Translations under genes and position numbers: made by a program
Shown: positions 35,799 through 44,070 of the stretch, one piece after another
How the letters are laid out: each line of letters starts with the position of its first letter
How positions within the stretch are numbered: position 1 is the first letter of the stretch
Notes under the pieces: model-generated
Told to the model about the DNA's origin: nothing
Database searches by the model: none
The model's input: the letters and a program-made list of their open reading frames with translations, nothing else
Assembly: GCA_029212415.1 (NCBI GenBank)
Contig: JARGOF010000009.1
Span: 106,066 to 170,065, forward strand
Length of the DNA: 64,000 bases
Reading direction: 5' to 3'
Source of the DNA: Rhizobiaceae bacterium
GTDB taxonomy: Bacteria > Pseudomonadota > Alphaproteobacteria > Rhizobiales > Rhizobiaceae

Positions 35799-37004
35799 TC
35801 AATGAATTGCAGCGCGAACCGCTGCGACCATGGCGTCGGCAAATGCCGCGTCATTGATATGGGCATCAACGGCCGTCACGGTCACATTGTCAGGCATGAC
35901 GGCTTTGCATTTCTCGGCAAATTTTGGCGGAAGGCTGGGCTCATAAAGATTGCCTTCCGGACTGTCGTGGCTGGAAAATCCTTGCAGCGGGACAAACAGG
36001 GAGATCGGCTTGTCCGTTTCTTTCATCAGACCGGCCAAATGTTCTGCCAGAAGGTCGAGGTCGGCTTCGGTTGTACGAACGGCGGTCAATGCAAGGTTGT
36101 GGATATGATAGCGTCGCCCTTCGAATGGCGCATCGCCTGTGGCCAATTCGGACGGCATGATAAAGAAATCCACGTTTCCAGGCGCAAATATCGTCGGAAT
36201 TCCCCGCTTCAGACCCGTGGTCCCGCGTTCGGGGCCGACCGCACAGATGCCATTGTGCAGAAAGTCATTGATCTCGACCAGAGACATGTCGACGATTGCC
36301 GCAACATCGCGTTCTGCTGCAAGGGCTTCCAGCGTCCGTCCGCCGTTGCCGGTGGTGTGGAAAACCATCACTTCACAGCCGTCTGCTTCCAGCGCTTCAC
36401 GGACCGAACGGGAGGCGTTTTCAGTCGTTCCCAAAGTGCCCATCAGAATCAGCGGTTTGTCGCTTTTACCTGCGGGTTTGTAATGTTTGGCCATGCCTGC
36501 CACGCCGTAAGCGCCGTTGCGGAAAACCTCGCGGGAGATGCTGTTCAATCCCGAAATGTCACAAACGGAATTCATCATGGTGATGTCTTTCACACCAACA
36601 AAACCGGCTGTCATGCCTGAGGCCAGCGTTGAAATCATGATTTTTGGAATACCATAGGGCAGTGCTTGCATGACCTGTGTACTCAGCGTGGTTCCCATGG
36701 AGCCGCCAACCGAAAGCACACCCTGCAGACCGAATTTTTCATGGGCCTCGAGCGCAAGTTTGACCGATCCCTGGATCATCACCCCCTGAATTTTGCCTTC
36801 GTGGCCGATCGCCCGGATTTCTTCCAGTGTCGTTCCTGCTGCAGCAGCAACATCCTCGGGTGAAATTTCGGCGCCGCCAATCGTCTTGCGGACGCTGGGA
36901 TCCAGATGAATAACATTGCAGCCGGCATCCTCGAGGCATGCACGCAGAAACGCCGCCTCTTCCTGTTTTGTATCCTGCGTAACGATCAGTAGAATATTTG
37001 TCAT
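35799..37004 (-). CDS. Tm-1-like ATP-binding protein (UPF0261)
   Basis: A 401-residue UPF0261 protein, normal length for the family. The N-terminal half is related to tomato Tm-1, which binds ATP; visible blocks are SVGGSMGTTLSTQVMQALPYGIPKIMISTLASG and the second-domain TTGNGGRTLEALA. It is encoded with an SDR dehydrogenase (27-base gap) and next to a transporter and carboxylase cluster, so an enzymatic role in catabolism seems likely. The bacterial function is not established as far as I know. The ATP-binding domain would allow a ligase- or kinase-like activity; this is only inference. Confidence 0.85.
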   Translation of the reverse strand: MTNILLIVTQDTKQEEAAFLRACLEDAGCNVIHLDPSVRKTIGGAEISPEDVAAAAGTTLEEIRAIGHEGKIQGVMIQGSVKLALEAHEKFGLQGVLSVGGSMGTTLSTQVMQALPYGIPKIMISTLASGMTAGFVGVKDITMMNSVCDISGLNSISREVFRNGAYGVAGMAKHYKPAGKSDKPLILMGTLGTTENASRSVREALEADGCEVMVFHTTGNGGRTLEALAAERDVAAIVDMSLVEINDFLHNGICAVGPERGTTGLKRGIPTIFAPGNVDFFIMPSELATGDAPFEGRRYHIHNLALTAVRTTEADLDLLAEHLAGLMKETDKPISLFVPLQGFSSHDSPEGNLYEPSLPPKFAEKCKAVMPDNVTVTAVDAHINDAAFADAMVAAVRAAIH

Positions 37005-37031
37005 GGTTCTCTTCCCTTTTGGTGATCGACT

Positions 37032-37781
37032 TTAGTGTGCGGTCTGTCCTCCGTCGACCACAACCACCGAGCCATTGGTAAAACTTGCGGCATCCGAACA
37101 CAGATGCAGAACGGTTCCGGCAATCTCTTCAGGTTGCGCGGCGCGGCCGATTACATTGTGCGCATACATTGCTTTGGTAAATTCAGGATCCGCCAGCCAG
37201 CGGCCGGTCATCGGCGTATTGACCAGACCGGGGGCGATGGCGTTTACGCGTATACCCCGTTGGGCATATTCGACAGCAGCTGCGCGGCTTAAACCCACGA
37301 CGGCATGTTTGGCGGCGACATAGGATGACATGTTCGGATCGGCGATAACCCCGGCGACCGATGCCGTGTTGACAATGGCACCGCCGCCGGACGTCAGAAA
37401 ATGCCGAATCTGTGCCTGCATCGCATTGAAAACGCCTTTGACATCAACGTCGATGATCCGATCAAATGCGCTTGCCTCTACCTCGTGAAAGGCAACGGGG
37501 TCGGGCAATATTCCCGCGTTGTTGAAAGCTGCGTGCAAACCGCCATAGGCCTCGACAGCCGCTCCGATCAACGCGGAGGTTTGTTGTGCATCTGCCACGT
37601 TGCATTGGATGAATTGAGCCCGGCCACCCGCCGATACAATTGCCGCGACCGTCTCATTGGCCTTGGCATCAATGTCGCCGATTGTGACGCAGGCTCCGGC
37701 GCGGGCAAAAGCGATGGCTGTGGCGCGGCCTATGCCGGTTGATCCACCGGTAATCACGACTGACTTGCCTTCGAATGTCAT
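37032..37781 (-). CDS. short-chain dehydrogenase/reductase
   Basis: A 249-residue classical SDR. The cofactor motif is TGGSTGIGRATA with an acidic residue at the end of beta-2 (GDID), favouring NAD over NADP. The NNAG motif is FNNAGI, the active-site Ser is in NTASVAGV, and the catalytic Tyr/Lys lie in SSYVAAKHAVVG (YxxxK). ATG 37781 is preceded by GGGAGGA. First gene of a two-gene unit with the Tm-1-like protein. If it oxidises a secondary alcohol to a ketone, it could supply the substrate of the biotin-dependent carboxylase; this is inference. Confidence 0.92.
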   Translation of the reverse strand: MTFEGKSVVITGGSTGIGRATAIAFARAGACVTIGDIDAKANETVAAIVSAGGRAQFIQCNVADAQQTSALIGAAVEAYGGLHAAFNNAGILPDPVAFHEVEASAFDRIIDVDVKGVFNAMQAQIRHFLTSGGGAIVNTASVAGVIADPNMSSYVAAKHAVVGLSRAAAVEYAQRGIRVNAIAPGLVNTPMTGRWLADPEFTKAMYAHNVIGRAAQPEEIAGTVLHLCSDAASFTNGSVVVVDGGQTAH

Positions 37782-38082
37782 GGATTGGTCCTCCCTGGCG
37801 CCATTATGGCTTTCCTGGATGCACTTCACGGGGTTCGAACCATCCCCGGATATCCTCATCCTCCATCTGTTTACTTATGGGCAGCTTACCGGCAACGGGG
37901 AAGGGTGAAATTTGCCTGATTTCACAGGGTGAACCTCACAAATCCGCCGCACAAAGAGCAGAATTGTTGTCAGCAGGACGAGGGGCTTCAAGTTTGACGT
38001 GGTCCGATGACACGAGCGCTACAGCGCCGAAAATCCGGCTTTGCGCCTGAAATGACGCAATCTCGCCATTGCAAGACAGGCA
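37782..38082. other. intergenic region upstream of the SDR gene
   Basis: About 300 bases, holding the SDR promoter on the minus strand and the end of the DMT transporter. The everted repeat at 37905-37925 is the only element I can point to. Confidence 0.5.
37905..37925. promoter_or_regulatory. everted repeat GTGAAAT-N7-ATTTCAC in the SDR promoter region
   Basis: Two perfect 7-bp half-sites lie 124 bases upstream of the SDR start. The half-site is the same as in the palindrome at 35606-35622, suggesting one regulator for both units, perhaps the IclR protein of the cluster. Confidence 0.42.
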
Positions 38083-39060
38083 CTAAGGGCGTGACTTGAT
38101 ATTCTCTGCAGGAGCCATCGGGTCAGGGGATGGCCCGGCGTCAGGCCGGTAGTTCGGGCTACTGAGGACGGGGCTTTTCTTCGAGACGTTTTCGCGGCTT
38201 TCGCGCCAGACGACAAAGAGGCCACTGCCGATGATGATGGCCGCACCAATGCCGACCCACTTATCGGGTATGTCGTTGAAAAACATGTAGCCAAAGAACG
38301 TAGCCCAGAGGATCTGGGAATATTGAATGGGCGCGACGAAAACCGCCGGTGCCCCGCGATAGGCCGCAATGATCGCCAATTGAGCCGCAATCACCAGAAA
38401 GCCGATCAGCGCCATCAGGCCGAGGTCGGAAAGCACGACGGGTTTGTAGACGAAAGGCAATATACAGGCCATGACCAGCAGGCTTGCCAGCATGGGGTAG
38501 AAGATCAGCACGGCGGTTCTTTCCTCAGAGCCGATACGACGCACAATGATCGAGGCGAGCGCGCTGCCACAGGCCGCCAGGAGCGCTGCGAGGTGACCAA
38601 GTGAAAATTCCGAATAACCCGGACGCAAAACCACCAACATGCCGAGTATCCCGACAAAAACGGCGATCCACCTGCGCATGCGCACCGTTTCACCCAGCAT
38701 GGGCACAGAAAGCGCGGTGATCAGCAAAGGTGTGACAAACAAAAGCGCGTAGACTTCTGCAAGGGGCAGGGTGGTGAATGCATAGAAGGCGCAGGACATC
38801 GAAACCAGCGAAGCCAAGGTGCGGATGCCAACCTGCCAGGGGTGATGCGGTCGAAAATTGCCCAGTTTCTTGTCGGCGCTCATCATCACCGTCATGGGGA
38901 CAAAAGCAAAGAGGCCTGAAAAGAAAATAATCTGGAAGATCGAATAATCCGATCCCAGCAATTTGACCAAAGCATCGTGGCTGGAAAAAACGCCGAATGC
39001 CAGAAGCGCCATGAACAGACTCGACAGGGTTGACGATGGCGCGGGCTTGCTGGTGGACAT
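38083..39060 (-). CDS. EamA/DMT-family transporter
   Basis: A 325-residue membrane protein with ten predicted helices in two EamA repeats (about 12-145 and 160-290). The first repeat ends near LPLAEVYALLFVTPLLITALSVPMLGE, and the second near APIQYSQILWATFFGYMFF; both are the conserved ends of DMT superfamily domains. The hydrophilic C-terminal tail (after about residue 290) is long. It has no clear operon partner. Members export amino acids or metabolites; the substrate is unknown. Confidence 0.9.
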   Translation of the reverse strand: MSTSKPAPSSTLSSLFMALLAFGVFSSHDALVKLLGSDYSIFQIIFFSGLFAFVPMTVMMSADKKLGNFRPHHPWQVGIRTLASLVSMSCAFYAFTTLPLAEVYALLFVTPLLITALSVPMLGETVRMRRWIAVFVGILGMLVVLRPGYSEFSLGHLAALLAACGSALASIIVRRIGSEERTAVLIFYPMLASLLVMACILPFVYKPVVLSDLGLMALIGFLVIAAQLAIIAAYRGAPAVFVAPIQYSQILWATFFGYMFFNDIPDKWVGIGAAIIIGSGLFVVWRESRENVSKKSPVLSSPNYRPDAGPSPDPMAPAENIKSRP

Positions 39061-39221
39061 GTTTGATCTTTGACGGTTGGCGGCGTCTGGCTCACGTTTA
39101 CAGGCAACCCGGATGATCGGGCTCCAGGGCCAGATTGATGAACTTATACCACATCCTTATGACACGGGGTCTTGATCATGCCAATCCATAGGTTGAAGAA
39201 CATGATCTCCATGCGTGTGTT

Positions 39222-39623
39222 TTACCAGGTGCGGCGCGGTCCGGTATCAATATGGTAGTGGCCGGAGGTGTAATGTTTGTATCCACCGACACCTCTTTGG
39301 GATTTCAGGAAAGCGACGACGGACGCCGGGTCGCCCCGGACCGTGAAATCGACGGCCTTGCATTTCAGGTGCATGGATTTGCTTGCGCCGCCCTTCCACC
39401 AGTTTTCCAGCCACCAGCGCTTGGTTGAATGGACGGTGACCGGACCATATCGGTCGGCGACGCGATTGAGCACGCGCTTCAGGCTGCGCGGCACACACCA
39501 CTTGGTGTCATTGTAGGAAACGGAAGACGACATTCCGCCGAGACCCGTCAGGCTGGAGCACCCTCCAAGCGTCAGGCCAAAGGCCATTATCAGAACCGCT
39601 GGCAGAATTTTCATACGCATCAT
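39222..39623 (-). CDS. M15-type lipoprotein (D-Ala-D-Ala carboxypeptidase-like, DUF882/YcbK-like)
   Basis: A 133-residue small lipoprotein. The signal peptide ends in the lipobox LGGC with lipidated Cys22. The mature part has the M15 zinc-site pattern, His85 and Asp92 in MHLKCKAVDF and His124 in HYHID, indicating a peptidoglycan-related metallopeptidase fold. AGGTG lies 6 bases before ATG 39623, which I prefer to one at 39659. YcbK-like proteins act in cell-wall metabolism. Transcribed alone on the minus strand. Confidence 0.82.
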   Translation of the reverse strand: MMRMKILPAVLIMAFGLTLGGCSSLTGLGGMSSSVSYNDTKWCVPRSLKRVLNRVADRYGPVTVHSTKRWWLENWWKGGASKSMHLKCKAVDFTVRGDPASVVAFLKSQRGVGGYKHYTSGHYHIDTGPRRTW

Positions 39624-39759
39624 GGAACACCTGGTCATGGTTTTCGAGCAGGTGTTCACGATGGCGGAAATTCGTTAAAATTGTCATCAAAAACATGGTT
39701 AAGACGCAACCGAATTTCAGCAGACAATTGTGCCGAAGTGTTGATCGCGTCTTGCCATG

Positions 39760-40743
39760 TCAACCATAGCAGCCGGCCAGTCGGGCACGCTGCTTGACCA
39801 GCGCCAGAACCGTATCCAGCGACGGTGTCGGAAGGTCGACCAGAACACCCAGTTCCTGAATGGCGCCGACAAGCGCATCGATTTCCATCGGTCGGCCCGC
39901 ATCCAGATCCTGCAGCATGCTGGTGCGATGTTCACCGACGGCTTCTGCGCCGGCGATACGCTTGTCAATATCCACCGCGAAGCGGGCACCAAGCCTTTCG
40001 CCGACAGCCTGACATTCGGCCATGATCGTGGCGACCAGTGCACGTGTCTGCGGATCATTGGCGATCTGGGCGAGTGTTGCACCGGTCAGTGCACTGATCG
40101 GGTTGAAGGACGCATTGCCCCACAGTTTGATCCAGATTTCGTCGCGAATGCGCGGACGCACGGGCGCTTTCAGTCCGGCTTCATTCAACAGGGATGCGAG
40201 TGCCACGATCCGCTCACTGCGCTCTCCATCGGGTTCACCCAGTGAAAACCGGTTGCCCGAGCGATGCATCACAACGCCCGGCTCGGCAATTTCGGTCGCC
40301 GGATAGACAACGCAACCGATGGCCCGTTGCGGTCCGATCCCCGCCCAGATGCCGCCTTCAGGATCGACGCTTTCCAGACGGCGTTCGCCATAGGGGCCTT
40401 CCAGACCATGGAAATACCACCAGGGCATGCCATTGACCGCAAAGACGACAGCCGTTTTGGGACCCAGCAAATGCTGCATGGGTTTGACGACTGCGGGCAG
40501 GGAATGGGCTTTCAGGGTGACGATCACATAGTCCTGCACACCCAGTTCCGCCGGGTTGTCTGTTGCTGTGATCGTGGCATTGTGTGTCTGCCCCTCTTCA
40601 ATCAGGGTCAGTCCCTTGTCGCGAATGGCGGCAAGATGCGGGCCGCGTGCAATCAGCGATACGTCGGCCTGTGTTGTTGCCAGTTTGGCGCCGAGATAGC
40701 CACCAATGGCCCCGGCGCCATAAATGCAAATGCTCGGCATCAT
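39760..40743 (-). CDS. ketopantoate reductase-family oxidoreductase (ApbA/PanE-like)
   Basis: A 327-residue NADPH-dependent enzyme resembling 2-dehydropantoate 2-reductase. The nucleotide motif is GAGAIGGYLGAKLA; the catalytic Lys is likely in IKLWGNASFNPISALTG, and VTLKAHSLP belongs to the N-terminal domain. The ATG overlaps the stop of the acyl-CoA ligase gene by 4 bases, so it is part of a catabolic operon rather than of pantothenate synthesis. It may reduce another 2-keto acid. Third gene of the FAH-ligase-reductase operon. Confidence 0.82.
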   Translation of the reverse strand: MMPSICIYGAGAIGGYLGAKLATTQADVSLIARGPHLAAIRDKGLTLIEEGQTHNATITATDNPAELGVQDYVIVTLKAHSLPAVVKPMQHLLGPKTAVVFAVNGMPWWYFHGLEGPYGERRLESVDPEGGIWAGIGPQRAIGCVVYPATEIAEPGVVMHRSGNRFSLGEPDGERSERIVALASLLNEAGLKAPVRPRIRDEIWIKLWGNASFNPISALTGATLAQIANDPQTRALVATIMAECQAVGERLGARFAVDIDKRIAGAEAVGEHRTSMLQDLDAGRPMEIDALVGAIQELGVLVDLPTPSLDTVLALVKQRARLAGCYG

Positions 40744-42254
40744 ACCAGTCCCAGTTTTTCGGCAAGGCCAATGCGCTGCAATTTGCCGGTGGCGCCCTTG
40801 GGGATTTCATCCATGATGATGATGGTGGCAGGAACCTTGAAGGCCGCAAGCCGCTCGGATGCAAAGGCCCGGATATCCGACACCTCTGCCGAGGCGCCCT
40901 CCTTGAACACGACAACCGCAGCCACCGCTTCACCCAGCTTGTCGTGCGGCATGGCAAAGGTCACAACCTGATCAATGGCCGGATGGGCCTGAAGCACATC
41001 GTCAACTTCGCGCGGCGCGATCTTTTCACCGCCGCGATTGATGATCTCCTTGAGGCGGCCCGATATGGTCAGATAACCTTCCGCATCGAGTTTGCCCAGA
41101 TCGCCGGTGCGGAACCAGCCATCGGTAAAGGCGCTGGCATTTGCCTGCGGATTGTTCTCATAGGCTGCGAAGACATTGGGGCCGCGAATGACGATTTCGC
41201 CATTCTCGCCCGGTGCCTTCAACGCGCCATCCTCGGCCATGATGGCAACCTCCGGTCCTGCGGCCATTCCGACTGTACCGGATTTGCGGGCCTTTGGCGG
41301 CAGTGGGTTTGACGCCATCTGGTGCGCAGCCTCGGTCATGCCGTAGGCCTCGACGACCGGGCACTGGAAGGTTGCTTCCAGTTCCTCCATGACCGGAGGC
41401 GGCAATGAGGACGACGACGAGCGCACAAAACGCAGCCTGGAATGGCCAATGGCGGCTGCGTTGCGCGCCGCGCGGCTGAGGATCGCCTGATGCATGGTGG
41501 GAACAGCCGTATACCAGGTTGGTCTGACCGCATCGAACCACTGAAAGAATTTCAGCGCATTGAAGCCCGGTGTGCACACAACATGAGCGCCTGCGGTCAT
41601 GGAGGACAGCAATGAGGCGATCAACCCGTGGATATGGAAAAGCGGCATGATATTGAGGCCGACATCCGTCTCGTCCAGTCTGAGTGTCTTGGCGACATTG
41701 CTGCCCGATGCCAGAACATTGTCAGTGCTCAACGGGACAACTTTCGGGCGCGACGTGGTTCCTGACGTATGCAGAACCAGTGCTTCGTCTGTCGCAACGG
41801 ACCATCCGGGTTTGGCAGGCGTTCCGTGCAATGCATTGTCAGCAAAAAAGAAGAACCCGGCCGCATCCGGCTGTGCCCACTGAATGGGCAAAACCGGAAT
41901 GCCAAGTTCATTGGCCGCCTCTATCACCGGGGAGGTGCTCCCCGCCTCGACAATCACGGCTTTTGCTTTCAGGTCATCGAGATAGAATGAAAACTCGTTG
42001 CTCTTGTAGGCAGGATTGAGCGGCGCCGCCGATGCGCAGGCGCTGACGCCGAGAAAAGCCGTGGCCATTTCCGGGCCATTGGGCAAAACGATGGCGACGC
42101 GATCACCCCGTCCAATGCCGCAGCCATTGAGAGCATCGGCAATTTGCTGCAGCAAAAGGCCCAATTCTCCATAGGACAGGCTGACGCGATCGGGTGCACC
42201 GATCGCCGGACTTTCGGATTGCTGTGCATTGACGATGTCAAAGATTGTTTTCAT
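40740..42254 (-). CDS. acyl-CoA ligase, oxalyl-CoA synthetase (AAE3/Pcs60)-like
   Basis: A 504-residue ANL-family ligase. The adenylation motif is LHTSGTTSRPKVVPLS, the A8 region is GWFRTGDLGKLDAEGYLTISGRLKEI, and the catalytic Lys near the C-terminus is in PKGATGKLQR. The segment FVRSSSSSLPPPVMEELEATF followed by YGMTEAAHQMASNPLPP closely resembles plant AAE3 and yeast Pcs60, which are oxalate-CoA ligases. Other short or dicarboxylic acids are possible. AGGGG precedes ATG 42254. It is coupled to the reductase gene downstream and follows an FAH-family hydrolase gene. Confidence 0.83.
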   Translation of the reverse strand: MKTIFDIVNAQQSESPAIGAPDRVSLSYGELGLLLQQIADALNGCGIGRGDRVAIVLPNGPEMATAFLGVSACASAAPLNPAYKSNEFSFYLDDLKAKAVIVEAGSTSPVIEAANELGIPVLPIQWAQPDAAGFFFFADNALHGTPAKPGWSVATDEALVLHTSGTTSRPKVVPLSTDNVLASGSNVAKTLRLDETDVGLNIMPLFHIHGLIASLLSSMTAGAHVVCTPGFNALKFFQWFDAVRPTWYTAVPTMHQAILSRAARNAAAIGHSRLRFVRSSSSSLPPPVMEELEATFQCPVVEAYGMTEAAHQMASNPLPPKARKSGTVGMAAGPEVAIMAEDGALKAPGENGEIVIRGPNVFAAYENNPQANASAFTDGWFRTGDLGKLDAEGYLTISGRLKEIINRGGEKIAPREVDDVLQAHPAIDQVVTFAMPHDKLGEAVAAVVVFKEGASAEVSDIRAFASERLAAFKVPATIIIMDEIPKGATGKLQRIGLAEKLGLV

Positions 42255-42319
42255 GGTTTGCGTCCCCTCGCACCAGGCAGGCATTTGCTGCATTCTTACG
42301 TGATGGCTGTTTTGTGGCC

Positions 42320-43006
42320 CTATACCACCTTTACCTCAAGGTCACCCACACCGTCCACATGGCCATGCAGCCTGTCACCGCGCTTTACCGGTCCAACGCC
42401 CGAGGGCGTGCCTGTCATGATGATGTCGCCCGCCTGCAGGGTGAACAATTCGGACAGGGTCGAGATCATCTCGGCAACTTTCCAGATCATCTGGTTGATA
42501 TCTCCCTGCTGGGTGAATTCACCGTTGACCTTGAGCCAGATGGCGCCTTGTTGCGGATGTCCGATCGTCTCGGCAGGCACCAGGTGCGTGCAGGGTGCAG
42601 AATGTTCGAAAGCCTTGCCGATTTCCCAGGGGCGCCCCTGTTCCTTCATTTTGGCCTGCAGGTCACGCCGGGTCATGTCCAGCGCGACGCCGTAACCGTA
42701 AACGCAGTTCAAAGCCTGCTCGACCGGGATATTCTCGCCACCGGATTTCAAGGCCACAACCATTTCAATCTCATGATGGACGTCATCACTTTTTGGCGGG
42801 TAGGGGAAATCCTGACCTGCGGGCAGGAGATTGTCCGGATTTTTCTGGAAGAAAAAGGGAGGCTCCTTGTCCGGATCGTGGCCCATTTCCACCGCATGGG
42901 CAGCATAGTTGCGCCCGACGCAATAGATGCGGTGGACGGGGAAAAGGTCATCTGTACCGCGCACTTTCAGTGTCGTCTGTTTGGGCGGTGAAAAGAGATA
43001 GGTCAT
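42320..43006 (-). CDS. fumarylacetoacetate hydrolase-family protein
   Basis: A 228-residue FAH-fold protein similar to small fumarylpyruvate or acylpyruvate hydrolases. The metal-binding pattern E-x-E in HHEIEMVVALK and Asp in GYGVALDMTRRDLQ is present, with the TGTPSGVG loop near the C-terminus. It is probably a C-C bond hydrolase or an oxaloacetate/acylpyruvate hydrolase; family members differ widely. It heads a three-gene operon with an oxalyl-CoA-synthetase-like ligase and a ketopantoate-reductase-like enzyme. Confidence 0.87.
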   Translation of the reverse strand: MTYLFSPPKQTTLKVRGTDDLFPVHRIYCVGRNYAAHAVEMGHDPDKEPPFFFQKNPDNLLPAGQDFPYPPKSDDVHHEIEMVVALKSGGENIPVEQALNCVYGYGVALDMTRRDLQAKMKEQGRPWEIGKAFEHSAPCTHLVPAETIGHPQQGAIWLKVNGEFTQQGDINQMIWKVAEMISTLSELFTLQAGDIIMTGTPSGVGPVKRGDRLHGHVDGVGDLEVKVV

Positions 43007-43145
43007 GGATTTTGCTGCTTTCTTCTCAATGAAAGCCGCTATGTAGCAGGAACATCTGCGATTTTCGAAGCGTTTTCAGCCATGCAGACCATTTTTGTCT
43101 GACGCGGGACCGCGGCAAGCCGACCCGTCTCATTCGGCTCAACTT

Positions 43146-44066
43146 TTACCGCAGGGTCGGGTCAAAGCGGTCACGCATCCAGTCGCCGACAATGGAGATG
43201 GACAGGGTGGTCAGGACGATTGCCGCGCTTGGTACAAGCATGATCCAAGGCGCCGACTGGATGTAGTCCCGGCCGTAGCCCACCATATTGCCGAGTGACG
43301 TCATGGGTGGCTGGACACCAAGACCGAGGAAGGACAGTCCCGATTCGAGCAAGATCACCTCTGGGAAATTGAGGGTCATGGAGACAATCAGAGTGGAGGC
43401 GATATTGGGCAGAATGTGACGTCCATAGATGCGCATGGGTGAGGCGCCAAGATCGCGCACGGAGGTGGCATAACCCTGCTCCGTGGCGGCTATGGCCAGA
43501 CCCCGGGCAATGCGGGCAATGCGTTCCCACCCGTAAAAGCCCATCAGCACAATGAACAGGACCAGCGAATTGCCCAGAAAGGCCAGGACAGCCAGGGCAA
43601 TGATCATGAATGGCATGGAGGCCTGAGCGTCGATCAACATCATGATCAATTGCTCCACCCGTCCGCGGAAATAGGCAGCCAGAAAGCCCAGGGTGATCCC
43701 CAGGGTTCCTGCAATCAATGTCGACAGGAAGGCGATCATCATGGAGACCCGGATGGATATGATCAGCCGTGACAGCAGGTCTCGTCCAAGCTCATCGGTG
43801 CCCAGTGGATGGGCCCAGGTGCCGCCAAACAGCGCCGGTGGTGTCAACCGGTCGCGCAGGTCCATGGCCATGAAGTCATAGGGGGCAATCAGTGGCGCGG
43901 TGGCGACCACGAAGATCGCCAGCCCGATAAAGAACAGGGCAATCAGGACGATCGGCGGCCAGGTTTCGAAAAAGGCCCTGTAGCGGCCTTTGCTGGTGAA
44001 GAAACTACCGCCGGATGGTCGGGAGGCCTGTGTCGTCGGGTTCAAATTGCCGCTATCGATGGTCAT
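43146..44066 (-). CDS. dipeptide-type ABC transporter permease (DppC/OppC-like), second importer
   Basis: A 306-residue permease with six helices. The DppC motif HPLGTDELGRDLLSRLIISIRVSM and the EAA loop ATEQGYATSVRDLGASPMRIYGRHILPNIAST are clear. The N-terminal tail is long and hydrophilic. It ends the operon at 43146-48791. The 139 bases to the FAH-family gene hold no evident gene. Confidence 0.9.
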   Translation of the reverse strand: MTIDSGNLNPTTQASRPSGGSFFTSKGRYRAFFETWPPIVLIALFFIGLAIFVVATAPLIAPYDFMAMDLRDRLTPPALFGGTWAHPLGTDELGRDLLSRLIISIRVSMMIAFLSTLIAGTLGITLGFLAAYFRGRVEQLIMMLIDAQASMPFMIIALAVLAFLGNSLVLFIVLMGFYGWERIARIARGLAIAATEQGYATSVRDLGASPMRIYGRHILPNIASTLIVSMTLNFPEVILLESGLSFLGLGVQPPMTSLGNMVGYGRDYIQSAPWIMLVPSAAIVLTTLSISIVGDWMRDRFDPTLR

Positions 44067-44070
44067 GGGA

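Noticed and set aside
35435..35857. 140-codon plus-strand frame in the importer/Tm-1 gap
   Set aside because: Runs antisense into the Tm-1-like gene, has no domain or ribosome binding site, and overlaps the candidate palindrome and hairpin.
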